From assembly GCA_050084515.1 (NCBI GenBank), contig CM114274.1, positions 23,374,001 to 23,438,000 on the forward strand: 64,000 nucleotides of DNA, read 5' to 3'. The notes under the pieces are model-generated. The model was not told where the DNA came from and ran no database searches. It saw only the letters and a list, made by a program, of their open reading frames with translations. The stretch is from Blasia pusilla. Taxonomy: Eukaryota > Marchantiophyta > Marchantiopsida > Blasiales. A program made the position numbers and the translations under genes. Positions 43,001 to 55,799 of this stretch are shown here, in pieces (positions within the stretch are counted from its first letter, which is position 1; the number at the start of each line of letters is the position of its first letter).

Positions 43001-45067
43001 AATTACTATTGTCTATAGACTCTGAGAGGGAATCATAAAACTGGTACCTAAACCCCTGTACAGGAAACTGAGCCAGGAGAAGCAAGTTCTCACTCACAAC
43101 ACAAAACAGTCCAAAGGGAGCAAAAATTCCCACTACCTGAATATGATCGTAGAAAGTCCTAATAACAGGTCTAATGGGGGTGTCTCGTGAGACTCCGTCT
43201 GGGCTCATCATCTGACGTACTTTCTCCACCTGTATTCAATGAAGAAGTAAGCAGATATGACTGAACATATCCAAGGACCGCACAGGCCCACTCCACAAAA
43301 GCCTCGAAAGATTCCACTATGAACCATGATCTGAAAGTAGAGTAAGTATGGGAAGCTAAAGCAATCATATTCCTTTACTTCATCCAATCATTTCATGCCA
43401 TCATAAGACCCCGCTTTTGGTTTGAATGCACACTTTGCAGTTCTAGTACAACGAAAGGATTTTTTAACTGAGTAAGACTTCAGCACCGACCTCGACCAGT
43501 TTGATTGAAGTATCAGCACTTCCAGTGGCAACAAGTCTTCCATCAGGACTAAATCGCGCACATCTTGCAGCATTCTGTCAATGGTGCCAAACATTTTGCC
43601 AAAATCCACATTTCAGAAACTCATGAGGGCTTCTGATTGAGCACTAATAAGCAAGGACTTTCAACTGACTGATGAAAATAGACACCTCCATTGCTAGGAA
43701 ATTGGGACACAATGTACAAGCAAGTCCTCTAAAGTAAAGGTCAAAACTACAGTCATCTGTGACCAGAAAATTTCTCCTTCTCTAGTTCATCAACAAGAAC
43801 CCGCATGCTGTGGCAAAAGGCAAGCCCTCATGGTCAAATTCTCCAGCTGAGGTTGATGTACTTCCACAAGAAAATACCTGCTAACACACCTTACTCCACA
43901 GAGTGTGCGAAAATCTAACTACTTTTGTAGCTTCTTTCTATTTAGCAATCTATCTATACTCCAAGGCTTGCAGTAGGAATCCATGCTACCAAAGGCCAAT
44001 AACTACAACTTTCCATCATACATTCTATATTTTAACTTGCATTGTCTGAAGAATTGAATTCATTGAGACAACAGAGAGATTTGCATTACTATGGTGCGAC
44101 TGACTTACGACTCTGACAATAAAAGGAAGACAAACCTGCGAACCCAGGTGGACATGAATTGTAACCATGGGAGTTCACCCACCCAAAAACAAGACGCACT
44201 GTACCTTGTGCTCCGAAATATGCCTTGAGTCATGCTTGGGATACTTGACTGGATTTCCTTTGGTTTCCTGCACTGCACTGCCCTACTCCCATCAGACTCT
44301 TGTAGTAATGATTGCGATAAGCTGTCTACACTTGGGCTCCCAAAATTTTCACGTCGGCTGTTCTACAGGAGTTCATTAATATTGACTCAACCGCACTCGC
44401 CTTTGAAAGGAAAGAGCAAGAAACAGAATACACGGCTCCCAACCTAGGGAAATTTCTTACTGCCTAATGAGGTCATGGGTCAAGTACCTGAAATCGAGTG
44501 AGGTAGTCGAAAGGGCAGGAAGAGGGCCATAGCCCGCTAAAGTTGCTCCACCACCTACACCATCCACGGCTGGAACGGGTGTCTGCCCTCTGGCAGTCTC
44601 TTCTCTCTCTACAGCCATTCCCTGCACTCATTAAGCTCCAATTAAGTCCCACGCACGTAGGTCTATTAATCCTCCTGCAGCAAATGGCATTTTATGCATG
44701 GGAACACGAACTCCATAAAAATTACAACGAGGCACGTAGGATCAAAGCAACTGAAACAAGCACCTTTCGTACGAGATCGAGTAGCTTATTCTGTGGCAGC
44801 TCCGTTTGTAGGGGAGTCATCGTAGCATTTGCTACTGCGGTAGCTGCCTGCGTGTGACCCACAAAATACTCGATCATTGCTTTCTAGAGTACACAATGCT
44901 TATGTTTGCGAACACCACATAATCACCAGAATGCAATAGCCGAAACCAAAACCGTGGGCTGAAGATTTAAGGCCGACCTGTACAAGATTAAGGTCACGTA
45001 AATGACCCACTATTAGCGCCATAACATGACGTTGTAACATGCCCTCGTGATGTTGGTCTGCCCCCAT
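40017..45067 (-). CDS. CSTF50: Cleavage stimulation factor subunit 50 (CSTF50/CstF-1 homologue)
   Basis: Nuclear WD40 protein of the mRNA 3'-end cleavage and polyadenylation complex. Fourteen exons join in perfect phase: 45067-44978, 44847-44764, 44621-44488, 44277-44205, 43574-43491, 43229-43137, 42944-42874, 42406-42355, 42112-42055, 41488-41388, 41241-41087, 40691-40583, 40378-40322, 40172-40017, giving 438 codons plus stop. The N-terminus has the dimerisation-type helix ('ALIVGHLRDLNLVQ', 'ANATMTPL'). WD repeats follow ('CARFSPDGRLVATGSAD', 'DLDFHPQSAVLISGAKD', 'DTHNVRSVAFHP', 'SKDGGVRIWDG', 'SCGKDSTVRMWEVG'). The C-terminus is 'GAPRWLEHSP...CGTDRSVRFWKESF', as in Arabidopsis CSTF50. All introns seen have GT-AG ends. 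No stops or shifts: this is the one apparently functional host gene here. The start ATG at 45,065-45,067 gives a normal-length N-terminus. Confidence 0.95.
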
Positions 45068-45420
45068 TCCTGTCGATGTACTCCAAAACTCGATCTCTCT
45101 CTTACTTCAATCCAACAATCTCTCTTACTAATCGATCGAGTAATTGAGCAATGTGCTCGCTCGCAGTCTGCAGTCCGTTCGATCCTCACTGTCAAAACCC
45201 CCTACTGCACTCCGAAACCCTAATACATCCGTCTGCCAATTTGTCCGTCCGTCCCCTCTGGTAACGTGAAAGTACTTCACCCGGGAAGTTCTCTAAGCTA
45301 AACTTGAAATGCCTAAGAGATTTCGACTTTGGCGCGCTCCCATTTCACTCGTCAAACTATGAGATCGCACCAGTTAATTCGATCGCAACATAATTTTGAA
45401 ACTATTTTAATTTACCCCTG
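45068..45420 (-). promoter_or_regulatory. Upstream/promoter region of CSTF50
   Basis: This interval between the CSTF50 start codon and Helitron coding sequence should hold the promoter and 5'UTR. It includes pyrimidine-rich TCTCTCTTAC stretches near 45,090-45,130. No clear TATA box was identified. It is the only place for CSTF50 control elements before transposon sequence starts. Confidence 0.45.
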
Positions 45421-45453
45421 CCCGTGCAATGAATCAATTTAGCATCTGCAAAA

Positions 45454-48045
45454 TTAATCATTCCAATAAATGAATATCAACAAGTGAAGCATTACAAAAT
45501 ATAGAAAATGCCTACCAATATAAAAATTTCGTATATATAATATTACAACATTATATATAACATTCCTAGTGTCAATACTTATTTTGTTAGTAGTATTTTT
45601 ATTATTTGTCATAATATGAATAAAATTCTTCGAGTCTACTTTTGACAAGGCAAGATATAATTGTCCATGAGAAAATATTGGATTTGGCAAGTAAATATCA
45701 ACTCTATCTAATGTTTGATCTTGAGACTTATTAATAATCATTGCAAAAGCAGGACGGATAAGAAATTAAAATCGTCGTAAATCAAAAGGTAGGTCGGAAT
45801 CAGAAGCAATCGATGGAATGCGTGGAATGAAAACTCGAGCTCCAATGTTTTTTCCCGTGATAACTGTTGCATCTATAAGATGTCGACTAAAGCCAGCTAT
45901 CACCAGCCGAGTCCCGTTTGCTTGTCCCTTTGCTCCATTCATATTTCGTAATAGCATTATCGGAGCTCCAATCTTCAAAGTCAAACAATGAGGTGGCAAT
46001 CCAGATGGTAAACATGTATTCCAAAATTCAGTTGGATAAACAAGTCTCATCTCATCGTCGGAAACAAAATCAGCACTCAAGAAAGTATGCTCCTGCAAAA
46101 ACAAAATAAATCAATAATAATAAGAGGGATGATAGAAAAATGTAGCAATAGAACAATCAAAATAGAATAATGATATTCAAGAATATAAATATTACCTCTC
46201 CTGGAAATCGAGACATGATTTCTCCGTTTATAATATCCACAGTAGTATTCTTGGTTAACAAAATGGATGTACCCCTCAAGAAATCAATGTCACTCCACTT
46301 ATGAACATCGTGTCCATAAAAAATGTCAATGGAATCATTGATCCTTGTGGTTTTAACAATTATCGCATCCGAAACTTGTATAAAATCCTCTCCAAGGTCC
46401 AAATGTAACGGTACACGACCCTCTCCTACCTCTAATAACCACGTTGCAACGCTTCTTGCTCTTCTCGTGCATATCCTGATAATAAATATAAGATGAAGGA
46501 ATAAGTAAATATTAAAAATAAACAAAAACCACATGAAATGAAAAAAGTGAAATATTAGGTTTATTCTTTATACCTTGTACAGTATTAACTCTCATGTTGG
46601 TAGTGAGTTTCACTAATCTCACGTCAAACCAAATAAGAGATCTCCTAAGTGTTGCACGCACAACTGTGGCACGATCTCCACGACGAACAACTGGAAGAAG
46701 TAGTCGGAAGTCACCACCAAATAAAACGATCTTCCCCCCAAAAGGCAAATCTCGTAATCGAGGATCCATCAAACCCATGATATCTTGGAAAGTACGATTA
46801 ACAGCCTCAAATGCGTGACAATGGGTCATAGGAGCTTCATCCCACACGATCAACTTCGCCTTTTGTATAAGGCGGGCCATATGACTATTGACCGATAGGC
46901 TGGAAAATCGATAACAAAACAATACGTGAGGAACATTTATGAAGGATAATCAAAGAATAAAACAATAATATGCATGCCATAAAAGGAAAAGAAATCTTAA
47001 ATCTAGACTTACTTGCAAGTGGAACTTTCATGTACTTGGATAGGAATCTTGAATCGAGAATGAGCAGTACGACCTCCATCCAATAATAAAGCGGCAATCC
47101 CCAAAGATGCAACTGCAAGAGCTATATGACCCTCGCTCCATACCATTGCAAGAAGAAGATTGTACAAAAATGTTTTTCCTGTTCCGCCAGGACCATCGAT
47201 AAAGACAAGTTTTGCCTTAAAAATCCATATTTTTTGTTACACAAAAGCACTTTAAAAGAATAAAACTTAAAGAAATAAAAAGTGTAAAAAAATAAAAATA
47301 AAATATACTATACATAATATCCACTTACAGAAGGTGGCGCATCCTGTAAGATATCGCGAAAAGCATTACAAATAACTTCCCAAATAACGCGTCGTCCATC
47401 ATTTAAAGACATCTCTCCTGCTCTCACACATTCACAAAGCATATCATGATCGTAGGAGAGCTCTTCCTCTTCTAGACGCGAAATAGATAAATCACGAGCT
47501 TGGAAATCTGGTTGAGGCATGTCGGGGAAGTCCGCCATACTTTTACCATGATCTTGAAGATGGTAATGGACCTCCAATAACGTAAGATTAATAATATGAA
47601 CATCCAATGGAAGGGTCAGAATACCAATTCTCTATTACAAGCAACAAATATAGAAGTTAAAATGTAAATAAAGTACCTAAAATATTCATAAGAGAAATAA
47701 GAAAATAAATTGACTCAACAAAAGCCATGCATATTACCTCACGCCTTTGATGTAGAAGATCTTCTGTCAATGGAACCAAAAAATGTTCCCACACCATAGC
47801 CGGAAGGGAAGGTGTATTATATAGAAGAAAAATGGCAAAGAGTAGACGTAATGAATAGCCAGTACGAATGACAACCGCCTCTTGAAAGCAAGAAAAGATC
47901 TCTCTATCGTCCTCCAAAAATCCCATCTGAATAGCGGTCTCTTTGAAGGTAGGATAAACTACACCATCGATAATTCTCAAATCTTGATATGATTGAGCTC
48001 CTCTCACATGATGGAGAAGTAATCGTAACAATGACGCCCCTTCGC
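45454..48045 (-). pseudogene. Helitron PIF1-like helicase domain, multi-exon
   Basis: It would unwind DNA during rolling-circle transposition. Motifs on the minus strand: Walker A 'GPGGTGKT' (about 47,170-47,195), 'GGRTAHSRFKIP', Walker B 'LIVWDEAPM' (about 46,840), 'FGGDFRLLLPVV' (the usual Gln after GDFR is Leu), 'TWLLEVGEGRVP', 'TCLPSGLPPHCLTLKIG', and the C-terminal 'INKSQDQTLDRV...SHGQLYLALSK' (Lys where the motif VI Arg is expected). Introns with GT-AG ends and concordant phase are 47216-47328, 46900-47012 and 46093-46195. One base appears missing near 46,455, shifting 'REEQEA' relative to 'ATWLLEV'. Confidence 0.9.
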
Positions 48046-48132
48046 CTAGGATTAAAAAAAAAAAAAAGTATTAGGAAGGAATCATGAATATGATTTTAAC
48101 ATTAACTCAAATTTTTCCTTAATAATTGTATC

Positions 48133-50690
48133 TTAATAAAGTATAGAAAGTTTACCTTGATTTTTCATATACAAACGTCCAATAGGATGTCCACATCCTT
48201 TTCGCGCACGTTTACGCAGATGCCATTGCTTCTTATTCCAAGAGTAATGAGAAGGGAACTCCAAATAAAGATATTGTCGCGAAGTCGAATCAGAAACATT
48301 TGTTGCAAACCATTGAGTAAGAGTGGTTTCCTTAATTCGCTTCAGAATATTACCCAATGAATCTTGCCCATGAAAATATACCATTTGACTGTCTGGAAGA
48401 TGAACAATTAATCTCACAATACTTGGTTGCTCTGCATGTAGACTAAACTTGAAGATTCGCCAACATGCTTTTGAAGAAGAAACGTACCTTCATACCATAC
48501 AATATAAATATTGTTAGACTCCCACATAATATCCTAGGAAAATTTGGGAGATCTTGAAAGATAGACGGGATCAAAATACCTTGCATCAAGATATAATGAT
48601 GTCTCATTAATAGTATCCTCTCCTGATGTAGTATTTGCGAAGGTATATGATATGGCATCAGATCCTTTGTACACATACTTATAAAAGTACTTTACTGCCA
48701 AGATGTTATTTGTTATCTCCAGATTGATGTGACAATCAAATAAAGTACATAACATTGGATTGTATGGAATCACCCATTGATTATCAAAGTCATGATTTGA
48801 CTTATTTATCAATCTGCCATTATCACGCCTGCATAAACATATATAGAAGTATGTTAATAGTTGGGGAAAAAATATAGCACACTAATAGAAGAACATCAAA
48901 TGACGAAATAAACAACAAAACCAATGAATTACCTCTTATAAATAGGATATACATCCTCATTCTGCATTGTCATTGATGCAAAGGGCATTGGGTATCCTTT
49001 GGAACAGTTTTTTGTCGTTTTATCCGTGCAAGGTGTAGTTGGATGTGCTACTCCACACTGACCATGAATCATACAATTTCTTACAGTATAATGTAGCCTA
49101 GGATGAGTCATGGGATTCGGAATCTCAGCAGATATAATATCGTCAAAATCAGAGATTATCCTTAGCTTATCCTCAAAAGCAAGAATAATTAGGATATGCA
49201 CATGTGGTAGCCCTCTCTTTTGGAACTCGACCACATGAATGCATCCTACCACTCGACCCAAAATATGCTTATCCAATATAAGTCTCAACAACTCCTTCTT
49301 CTTTTGTTGGAAAACACGTACAACCAGGTCAGGACGACCAGACGTTGATTGCCCATGAAGCATAGCAGAGGTAATCTCTGGCCATTTAGGATTGCAAGTC
49401 ATTATCAAAAAGTAGTCAAGCTTCCCAAAATGTCTCACAATGGCCATAGCATCATGGTACAATTGATGCATGTGACGGGGTCCTCCTATGAAAGACAAAG
49501 GTAAGATAATACGTCTCCCTATGCCTTGACCGTTCACATCATGCCGAGTCATGGCATCTCTGACACCTTGGTATAAATCAGCTCTCAACTCTTTTTTATG
49601 CAATCGTATCTAAGTTAGCCGTTGCATTTCGATAGTCGCATACATATCCACCATATATTCTTGAGTAAGAAGACCAAACCTCAACAACCGATTATTATCC
49701 ATAGCGTTAGCTCACATTTGAAGTCTGAATGAAACAAATTGTAAAGCTGTAATTGTCTTTGAACTCGCCTCATGAGTGATAACCTCACCTTGAATTCCTT
49801 CTTGTACAATATCATCTCTATCTTAGTCCATCATAGCATCCCCTCTTAACGGCAGATCATCTCTATGATCATGTTGCCCTTGCAAAGGTATCCCAGGATG
49901 CCAACCTGCTTCACCATAAACAAAAGGCAAAACAAAGTGCAATGGGATATATGCTTCATTCAAGTCCGACAGACGATTTAATCCCTCCTCCATGTAAGCG
50001 AACAATAATATCACGTCCTTCTACTGGCTCACTCCCATCTCCAGGCAAGATAGCTGCAATCTTTGAAGCAACAGGCAAGGTGTATCGTTTTGCATCGAGA
50101 CCTCACTTACTACCCTTAAGAACAATATGAAAGTCAGAATTACATGGATCAATAGCCACATTTCGAAATAAAGCCACATATGGATTATGGGCATGTAACA
50201 TATCTTGTAATCCCATTAAGATTTCTGGCCTCAATTGATCCCGATAATCTCCACTCATAATCCTTCTTCTATGTTCCATCTGATGCTCATCATCATGAAT
50301 ATAAATTTGGGCGAATTGTGGAGGAGCACCACTTTCAGCATGAAGAGGTCCAATAGAATGATATACACCACCTTGAATCTTGAAGTTTCCTGTACGGCCT
50401 CGTTGCTTTGTCACATGTGCCCCAGTAGATGCCAATTGAAGAGCACTATTATAGGCATGTGCATTACGCAAAAAATGAGGACTATTTGAACTCATACCAG
50501 AAAGTAATTCTGCTAGTATAGAAGGTGAAGCTATCAAATATGGTAATTGAATCTTACCATGCCCACAACACATACTAAAAGGCGAGCTTATAAACCTAGT
50601 ATACTTCACTCTCTCACACTTCCAATGTAGAGCATTGCAAGTCGGACAAACAACATTCATAAGTCCAACACTAAAACGGCCAGTCATACT
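48133..50690 (-). pseudogene. Helitron Rep (HUH endonuclease) domain, multi-exon
   Basis: It would nick and join element ends. Blocks: 'DYFLIMTCNPKWPEI' (about 49,420), the HUH box in 'RGLPHVHILIIL' (HVH at about 49,195-49,203), 'DNQWVIPYNPML' and the tyrosine motif 'VKYFYKYVYKG' (about 48,660-48,695), then 'CWRIFKFSLHAEQ'. Upstream (50,103-50,690) are Cys/His-rich segments 'CPTCNALHWKC' and 'CCGHGKIQLP' with a 'HIRILRLGD' start. Introns at 48829-48932 and 48046-48155 restore frame exactly (PIYKR-RDNGRL; YMKNQ-GEGASL). Stops occur near 49,825 and in two other places. Confidence 0.9.
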
Positions 50691-50800
50691 ATCAATACAA
50701 TCTCCCAACCTAAGAATTCGAATGTGATTCTCTTCAAAGTTAGGAATACGTGCAATATTGAGCAACTTTTTCAAGTTCACAACCCTTCTAGATCCCATAT

Positions 50801-51070
50801 TTGGAATCGAGGCATGTACATTGTCTTCATTTTCTTCCATGTGGCCTTCACGATTGGCTGCATTGGCATCGCTCCTTATCAACGGATCACAAACATGTGC
50901 AATCTCATTTACTTCATCCAAATGTGATCCCACATTTGGAATCGAGGCAGATACATTGTCTTCATTCACTTCCATGTGGCCTTCACGATTAGGTCCATTG
51001 GCATCATTCCTTATCAACGAATCGCCAACATGTGCAATCTCATGTACTTCATCCAAATGAGCATATCTTC
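50801..51070 (-). repeat. 135-bp in-frame tandem duplication in the Helitron N-terminal exon
   Basis: Two adjacent 135-bp units (50,801-50,935 and 50,936-51,070) encode near-identical 45-residue segments with 'REGHMEVNEDNVSASIP' and 'REGHMEENEDNVHASIP'. The frame is kept. Confidence 0.88.
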
Positions 51071-52064
51071 TTCTTTGGCCCTCAGCTCGAGCAACTTGAA
51101 GCATGTGAGATAATCGTAGAGGATTGGTACGAACTGGAAGACTACAAGTAGAGGTTAAGAAATTAATATATGTGATTATAATAAGAATAAATATACATAC
51201 AAACATATCTATATTAAATTTGAGTATATAATTTAGAAATATACATTGGAGATGGAAAGACCACAATCCCAGAGTTTGGAATAGCTTCAACTTCATGATG
51301 TACCATAATTGGCCTACAAAAAAATTTGTTATTAGAAATCATTCATAAAAATTTAAGACCAAGTAGGAAGCATCAATAATAAAAGTATGTAAAGCATACC
51401 TTGTATTAGCTTGAGTATGAAAGTCATTAGTAGTCATAGCCTCGACTTCCTCTCTAGGAAGAAGATTCACAGACAATTGATAAATATTCGCTTGGGCCAA
51501 ATTATGGTGCCTTCTTCTCTGGCCTTGTGCTCGTGCAAATTGAAGCATAGCATGTAATCCCCGAGGGTTGGACGGAAGTGGAAGATTGAGAAAAACAATA
51601 TTAATAAAAATCAAGTCAAAATAATTAAATTAAAAAAAACCAATAAAAAGAAAGAAATTAATGAGTGGATGAAACATACATTGGAGACGATGTAGAGTCT
51701 ATTAAAGCATGAAGATTTCCATTGGAAGGAGTTGCTACCAACCTGAACAAAGAATAAAAAAAGTCATAATACGAAAAAAAATTATAACTATTATTATAAT
51801 AAAAAGTAGAAATGTTCTAAATAAATAAATACCTTCTAGTATTTGCGCATGTTGAGCCATCGATGATGGGTGGTTGTAATTCTTCCATCAATGGAACATT
51901 CACAACAGCTTCAATAGATCTCAATTCAACTAATTTAGCATGTCTTCGCTTTTGTCCTTGAGCTCTCACAATTTGATGTATATCACGTGATCGTTTCGGG
52001 TTCGATGGATTTTGAAGTCTACATCACAAACATGAAAGATATTAAAGTCACACAACAAATCTAG

Positions 52065-53066
52065 TGTCGCGACCCTCATAACCAAACAAGTGCCAAACGG
52101 AACATCGGAACATTAGCGGGCTCACGGTAAGATGGTTTGCGCGTTGGAGTTGTCTCAAAGAGGAGACAAGAGACGAGACGCGAGCGAGGAGTAGAGTTTC
52201 AGATGTTATGGTCGCGACTGAGAAACCTAGACCAAACGCGGAATGAGACTTGGAAGAAGTCGAGTCTAGGAAGTGGGTTGCCAAAGGAAAGATCCGGATT
52301 TGGAACGCCACTAGCGTTTGAGAGTTTCTGACTGTATTTATGGCCATAACTTTTAGCGCTAAGATGCATTTGGAACAAATAAGGGTGCGTTGGAAAGATT
52401 ATGGAGAGCCAGTCCAAACGCACCAAAGATCGCTGCAAACGCATAAGCAGCAGCCGAGATACAACCCGAAAACGACTGTAAGTGAAGTCGGGTTGAGGGC
52501 CACAATGAAGGGCCCGACCCTCTTTTCCCAAAGGGGAGGGGTTATTGGAGAACCCCACAAGTACTAGTAAGGGGGAAGGTCTCCGAGAGTGCTTGGAACC
52601 CAAACCCCACTTTGGGCGCCGCGGGGCGGCTCAAGGGCATGGAACGGAACGCGAATTTGGGGGTTGGGTTGGAAAACTTGCACCAAGTCCATGGAGGCGA
52701 TTTTAGACATCCCTCTTGGATTCCACCCCGCGACTCAATTGCTTGGGTCTCGGTTCGGAACTCACCCGAGGACCGTTGAACAGGTGGGATCGCTACGCAC
52801 GCAAGTGCCGTTTCAGATCCCTGGACTAACCAGGAAGTCTGTTCCAAGTCTTGAAGGACTTGCCATGTTTTGGAAACTAGGAACTAAGGAAGGTTGAGCT
52901 TGATGAGACGCCGAGTTGAGGACTCGGTGGGTTGAACGCTGGTTGGCCCAGACCCGACTAACGAGAGTGCGTGTTTGGGTGCAGATCAGCGATGAGTTCG
53001 TGACCTACTGAACGTACGCTTCCGCAACCCTAAAGATTGACGTTCAAGGAGAGTAGGGGCGCGACA
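52065..53066. repeat. Solo LTR, 1,002 bp, with TCTAG target duplication
   Basis: It starts TGTCGCGACCC and ends GGGGCGCGACA, with inverted ends TGTCGCG/CGCGACA. It is flanked on both sides by TCTAG (52,060-52,064 and 53,067-53,071). It is more GC-rich than the surrounding Helitron intron and has no pol sequence. This is the product expected from recombination between two LTRs of a full element. It is a different LTR family from the gypsy copies here. Confidence 0.92.
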
Positions 53067-54900
53067 TCTAGAGTGTGCACATATGGTTACGATATCATTC
53101 TATAATCATAATCCTAAGTATCCTTACATCGGAGATGACAAAGTCGTTGAATGAGTTACAAATCGCATATCATGAAGTGCCCTTCTGTTTCTTTGAGAAG
53201 CAATCCTTCTAGCCTTCTTATATGCAAGCTTCTTTGTTTCCTCCGAAATTCGTATAGAAGATGGAGCACTACATGAAATATGGTGATCATGCTCCACATT
53301 TGGTAAAGAGACTACATTGGTGATGTCTGCAAATGGTCTTTTTTCATTTCGCCTCGATAGTTCGTCTTGAGATTCATGCATCTTGTGACAATATCAACCA
53401 TCCGACCAAAATATGTATTTTCAATATATAAAAAAATAATAGAAAAAAGAGAAAATTTTGTAAAAAAAACTTATACTTAAGATTTGGTCCGTGAATATTA
53501 TAATCTATATTAAAAAATAAATTTACACATAACTGAAGTTTTTATAAAAATCTGAAATAGGAAAATCATTCTAACGGGCAATGAGACTCGGCCGTACTCA
53601 TCTCATTTGAGTCCTCAGAGCAAATTGAATGACAATCACTAATTTCCCATGACCCCGACCCGTAACAATCACGTACAAATGAATGGCTAGATGCTATAGG
53701 GTCTGACGAAGGGATGCAATCATGTGTGGAATCTGTATCTCCTTCTCCCTCCTGACCTCCAACTACTTCTTATGAAATAGAATGATGATTCATCACACGT
53801 ATGGTTAAAATCTTAGATGCACTCTCATCATAACTACAACTCTGACAATTTCTCAAAGGGCGTATGCTAACATTAGGAGCATTAATCCCATTTTCGAAAA
53901 TTGGAAATGGTACATAGCTAGGACTTAAAGCCTTATCCATATTTTCAAAAATCGGCGATGGAACATAGGCAGGACTTTAAGCATTATTCCTATTTTCAAC
54001 GATCGTTGATGGGACATACTCCGAACTTGCTATTTGTATCACCTCTACGACGTCAACATCTATAGGTGTATAATCCCTTTCTTGTTCATCAAGAGGATCG
54101 TAGAACTCACCATCACTAAAGCGTAATTCGTCAACACTCATTTATAAAGTATCCTGCATTATCCACACAATTATTTTAATAAAAGAAATATTTCAAAATA
54201 ATAAAAGAAATACTCAATAGAAAAGGATACTAAATCTCCACACCTTAATATTAGAACACAAGCACAGAAGATTTACTTTTTTGAGTCACTCCACTCCCAA
54301 AGAAATGAAACTTGATCGTTTGCTCAACTCAACAATCTCAAACCGACATATCTGAGAACAAAACGAGCATGGATTTGATGATTAATTGGATATACACAAT
54401 AGATATTACTCTCTAGGCTACTTATCTCCAATATCTTGATTATCTGCACTTATGTCTAAATCCCCATAATCCATACATCTATATTCCAGGTCGAACTCAT
54501 CACCAACATACCATCCCTCAGAATCATAGAGGGAAGTGGAGGAATATTCTCCATCGTCAAGTTCTTCAAGACCAGGACAAATATCTACAGAGTATCTCTC
54601 ATTACTATTGAGAGAAATCACAAATATCTACAGAGTATCTCTCATTACTATTGAGACTTCTCTAACCTCCTGAGTCTCATTGAAACCATTTGAAATAGGA
54701 GCAAAAAATTTAGGGTCCACATCAAACAATTTTCGTTTTCGTTCAGAGCGAGATAATGAAAATCTATGTTCATCTCTCTCTACCAAATATTCATGACTCG
54801 TATTTATTACAATTTCTTCCACAATTATCGGCCTCTTGCATCTCGATGAGAGAGTTGACATGACGTAAGCTAGTTAGGCTCACTCCGCATATACAATATT

Positions 54901-55799
54901 ATTCACTGCAAATTTAAAAAGATCATATTAAATTTTCAATAGAAATTAGATAATTCAAGTAAAAAAACATAACTACTAATATAATTTCATAAGACTCAAA
55001 TAATAAATACGCTATAAAATTTGTAAGAGAACCAAATCCGAGCATAAGAAAAAAAATATTTTCATTCGTAAAACCCGAAGTCCCCCTAGCCTCTGACATA
55101 TAGCAGGGCTATGTAAGTAAGACCGAGTCATGAAGTGCGGGCCAAGTGGGCCGGGTTTGAGCCCCGCTCCTGGCAAGAATATGTTTTAACATTGCCCGTC
55201 CTAATACTGACTCAAATTTTGACAACTGAGATGTCTCGAGACAACGAAATTCTTTTGGGATGAGATGAATTCGTAACACAGACTCAAATACCTCGAGACG
55301 AAGACGTTTAATTGGGAGTGTGGTTGCGCGAAGCGAGCAATTTAATTTTATCACAGAGAAAGGCACAAAGAACTCAGCGATGCATCGAATCGATGAGTAT
55401 TTAATGCTGCCATATCCACCATGTGGCAGCAGAGGCCAGAGTATGGTCTTTCTCGCGATGGTCGCCCATAACCGTAAGCAGAGATCACTGTAGCCATCAC
55501 CGGGAGAAACAAACGGACAAGACATTTTTAAAGGTCGTAGGCTTTACGACGGAAGGACGAGGGTACATAGAGGAGCAGGAGCAGGAGAGTCTGAGGAGAG
55601 ACTCATTGCATTTTCACAGAGAATGCAAGAATGCAAGAATGATAAGTACAAGCCTGAAGATCAAGACATACTTTTGAATTTTGATGGGTACAAGGAGGGG
55701 TTGGGTGGAGCAGAATTCAATGACGAATCAGGAAGGGAGACTCAAGCACTTATGCTTCAGATACCTTCTTCTTATTGTTTCGGATATAACTTTTGTCGG
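54901..55799. other. Interval between Helitron and GT34 relic
   Basis: AT-rich to about 55,080, then more balanced. A plus-strand frame at 55,623-55,814 could be 5' sequence of the GT34 copy ('PEDQDILLNFDGY'), but I do not recognise it. Confidence 0.3.

Larger units (their letters stand above)
50690..54861 (-). pseudogene. Helitron N-terminal exons with a repeated ARAxGQRRR motif
   Basis: Exon-like segments at about 54,861-54,418, 54,140-53,580, 53,381-53,130, 52,020-51,850, 51,590-51,400 and 51,145-50,700 lie upstream of Rep. Four of them carry one recurring basic motif: 'ARRIASQRNRRALHDM' (53.2 kb), 'NPKRSRDIHQIVRAQGQKRR' (51.98 kb), 'NPRGLHAMLQFARAQGQRRR' (51.55 kb) and 'NPLRLSHMLQVARAEGQRRR' (51.1 kb). 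The motif recalls small DNA-binding modules, but no family is recognised. The first exons are acidic/Ser-rich. Confidence 0.6.
45390..54900 (-). mobile_element. Autonomous-type Helitron (Rep-Hel), decayed
   Basis: The minus strand encodes, in order, N-terminal exons, a zinc-finger-like region, an HUH Rep endonuclease and a PIF1-like helicase, the hallmark of Helitrons. Ends are uncertain: the right side starts beyond 54,861, and the left end may lie near 45,390-45,440, where the reverse complement reads GCACGGGCAGGGG then an AATAGTT. In-frame stops in Rep and a frameshift in the helicase make it inactive. A solo LTR interrupts it at 52,065-53,066. Confidence 0.88.

Noticed and set aside
46594-46818. 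Plus-strand open frame within the helicase
   Set aside because: Antisense shadow of the conserved helicase exon on the minus strand.
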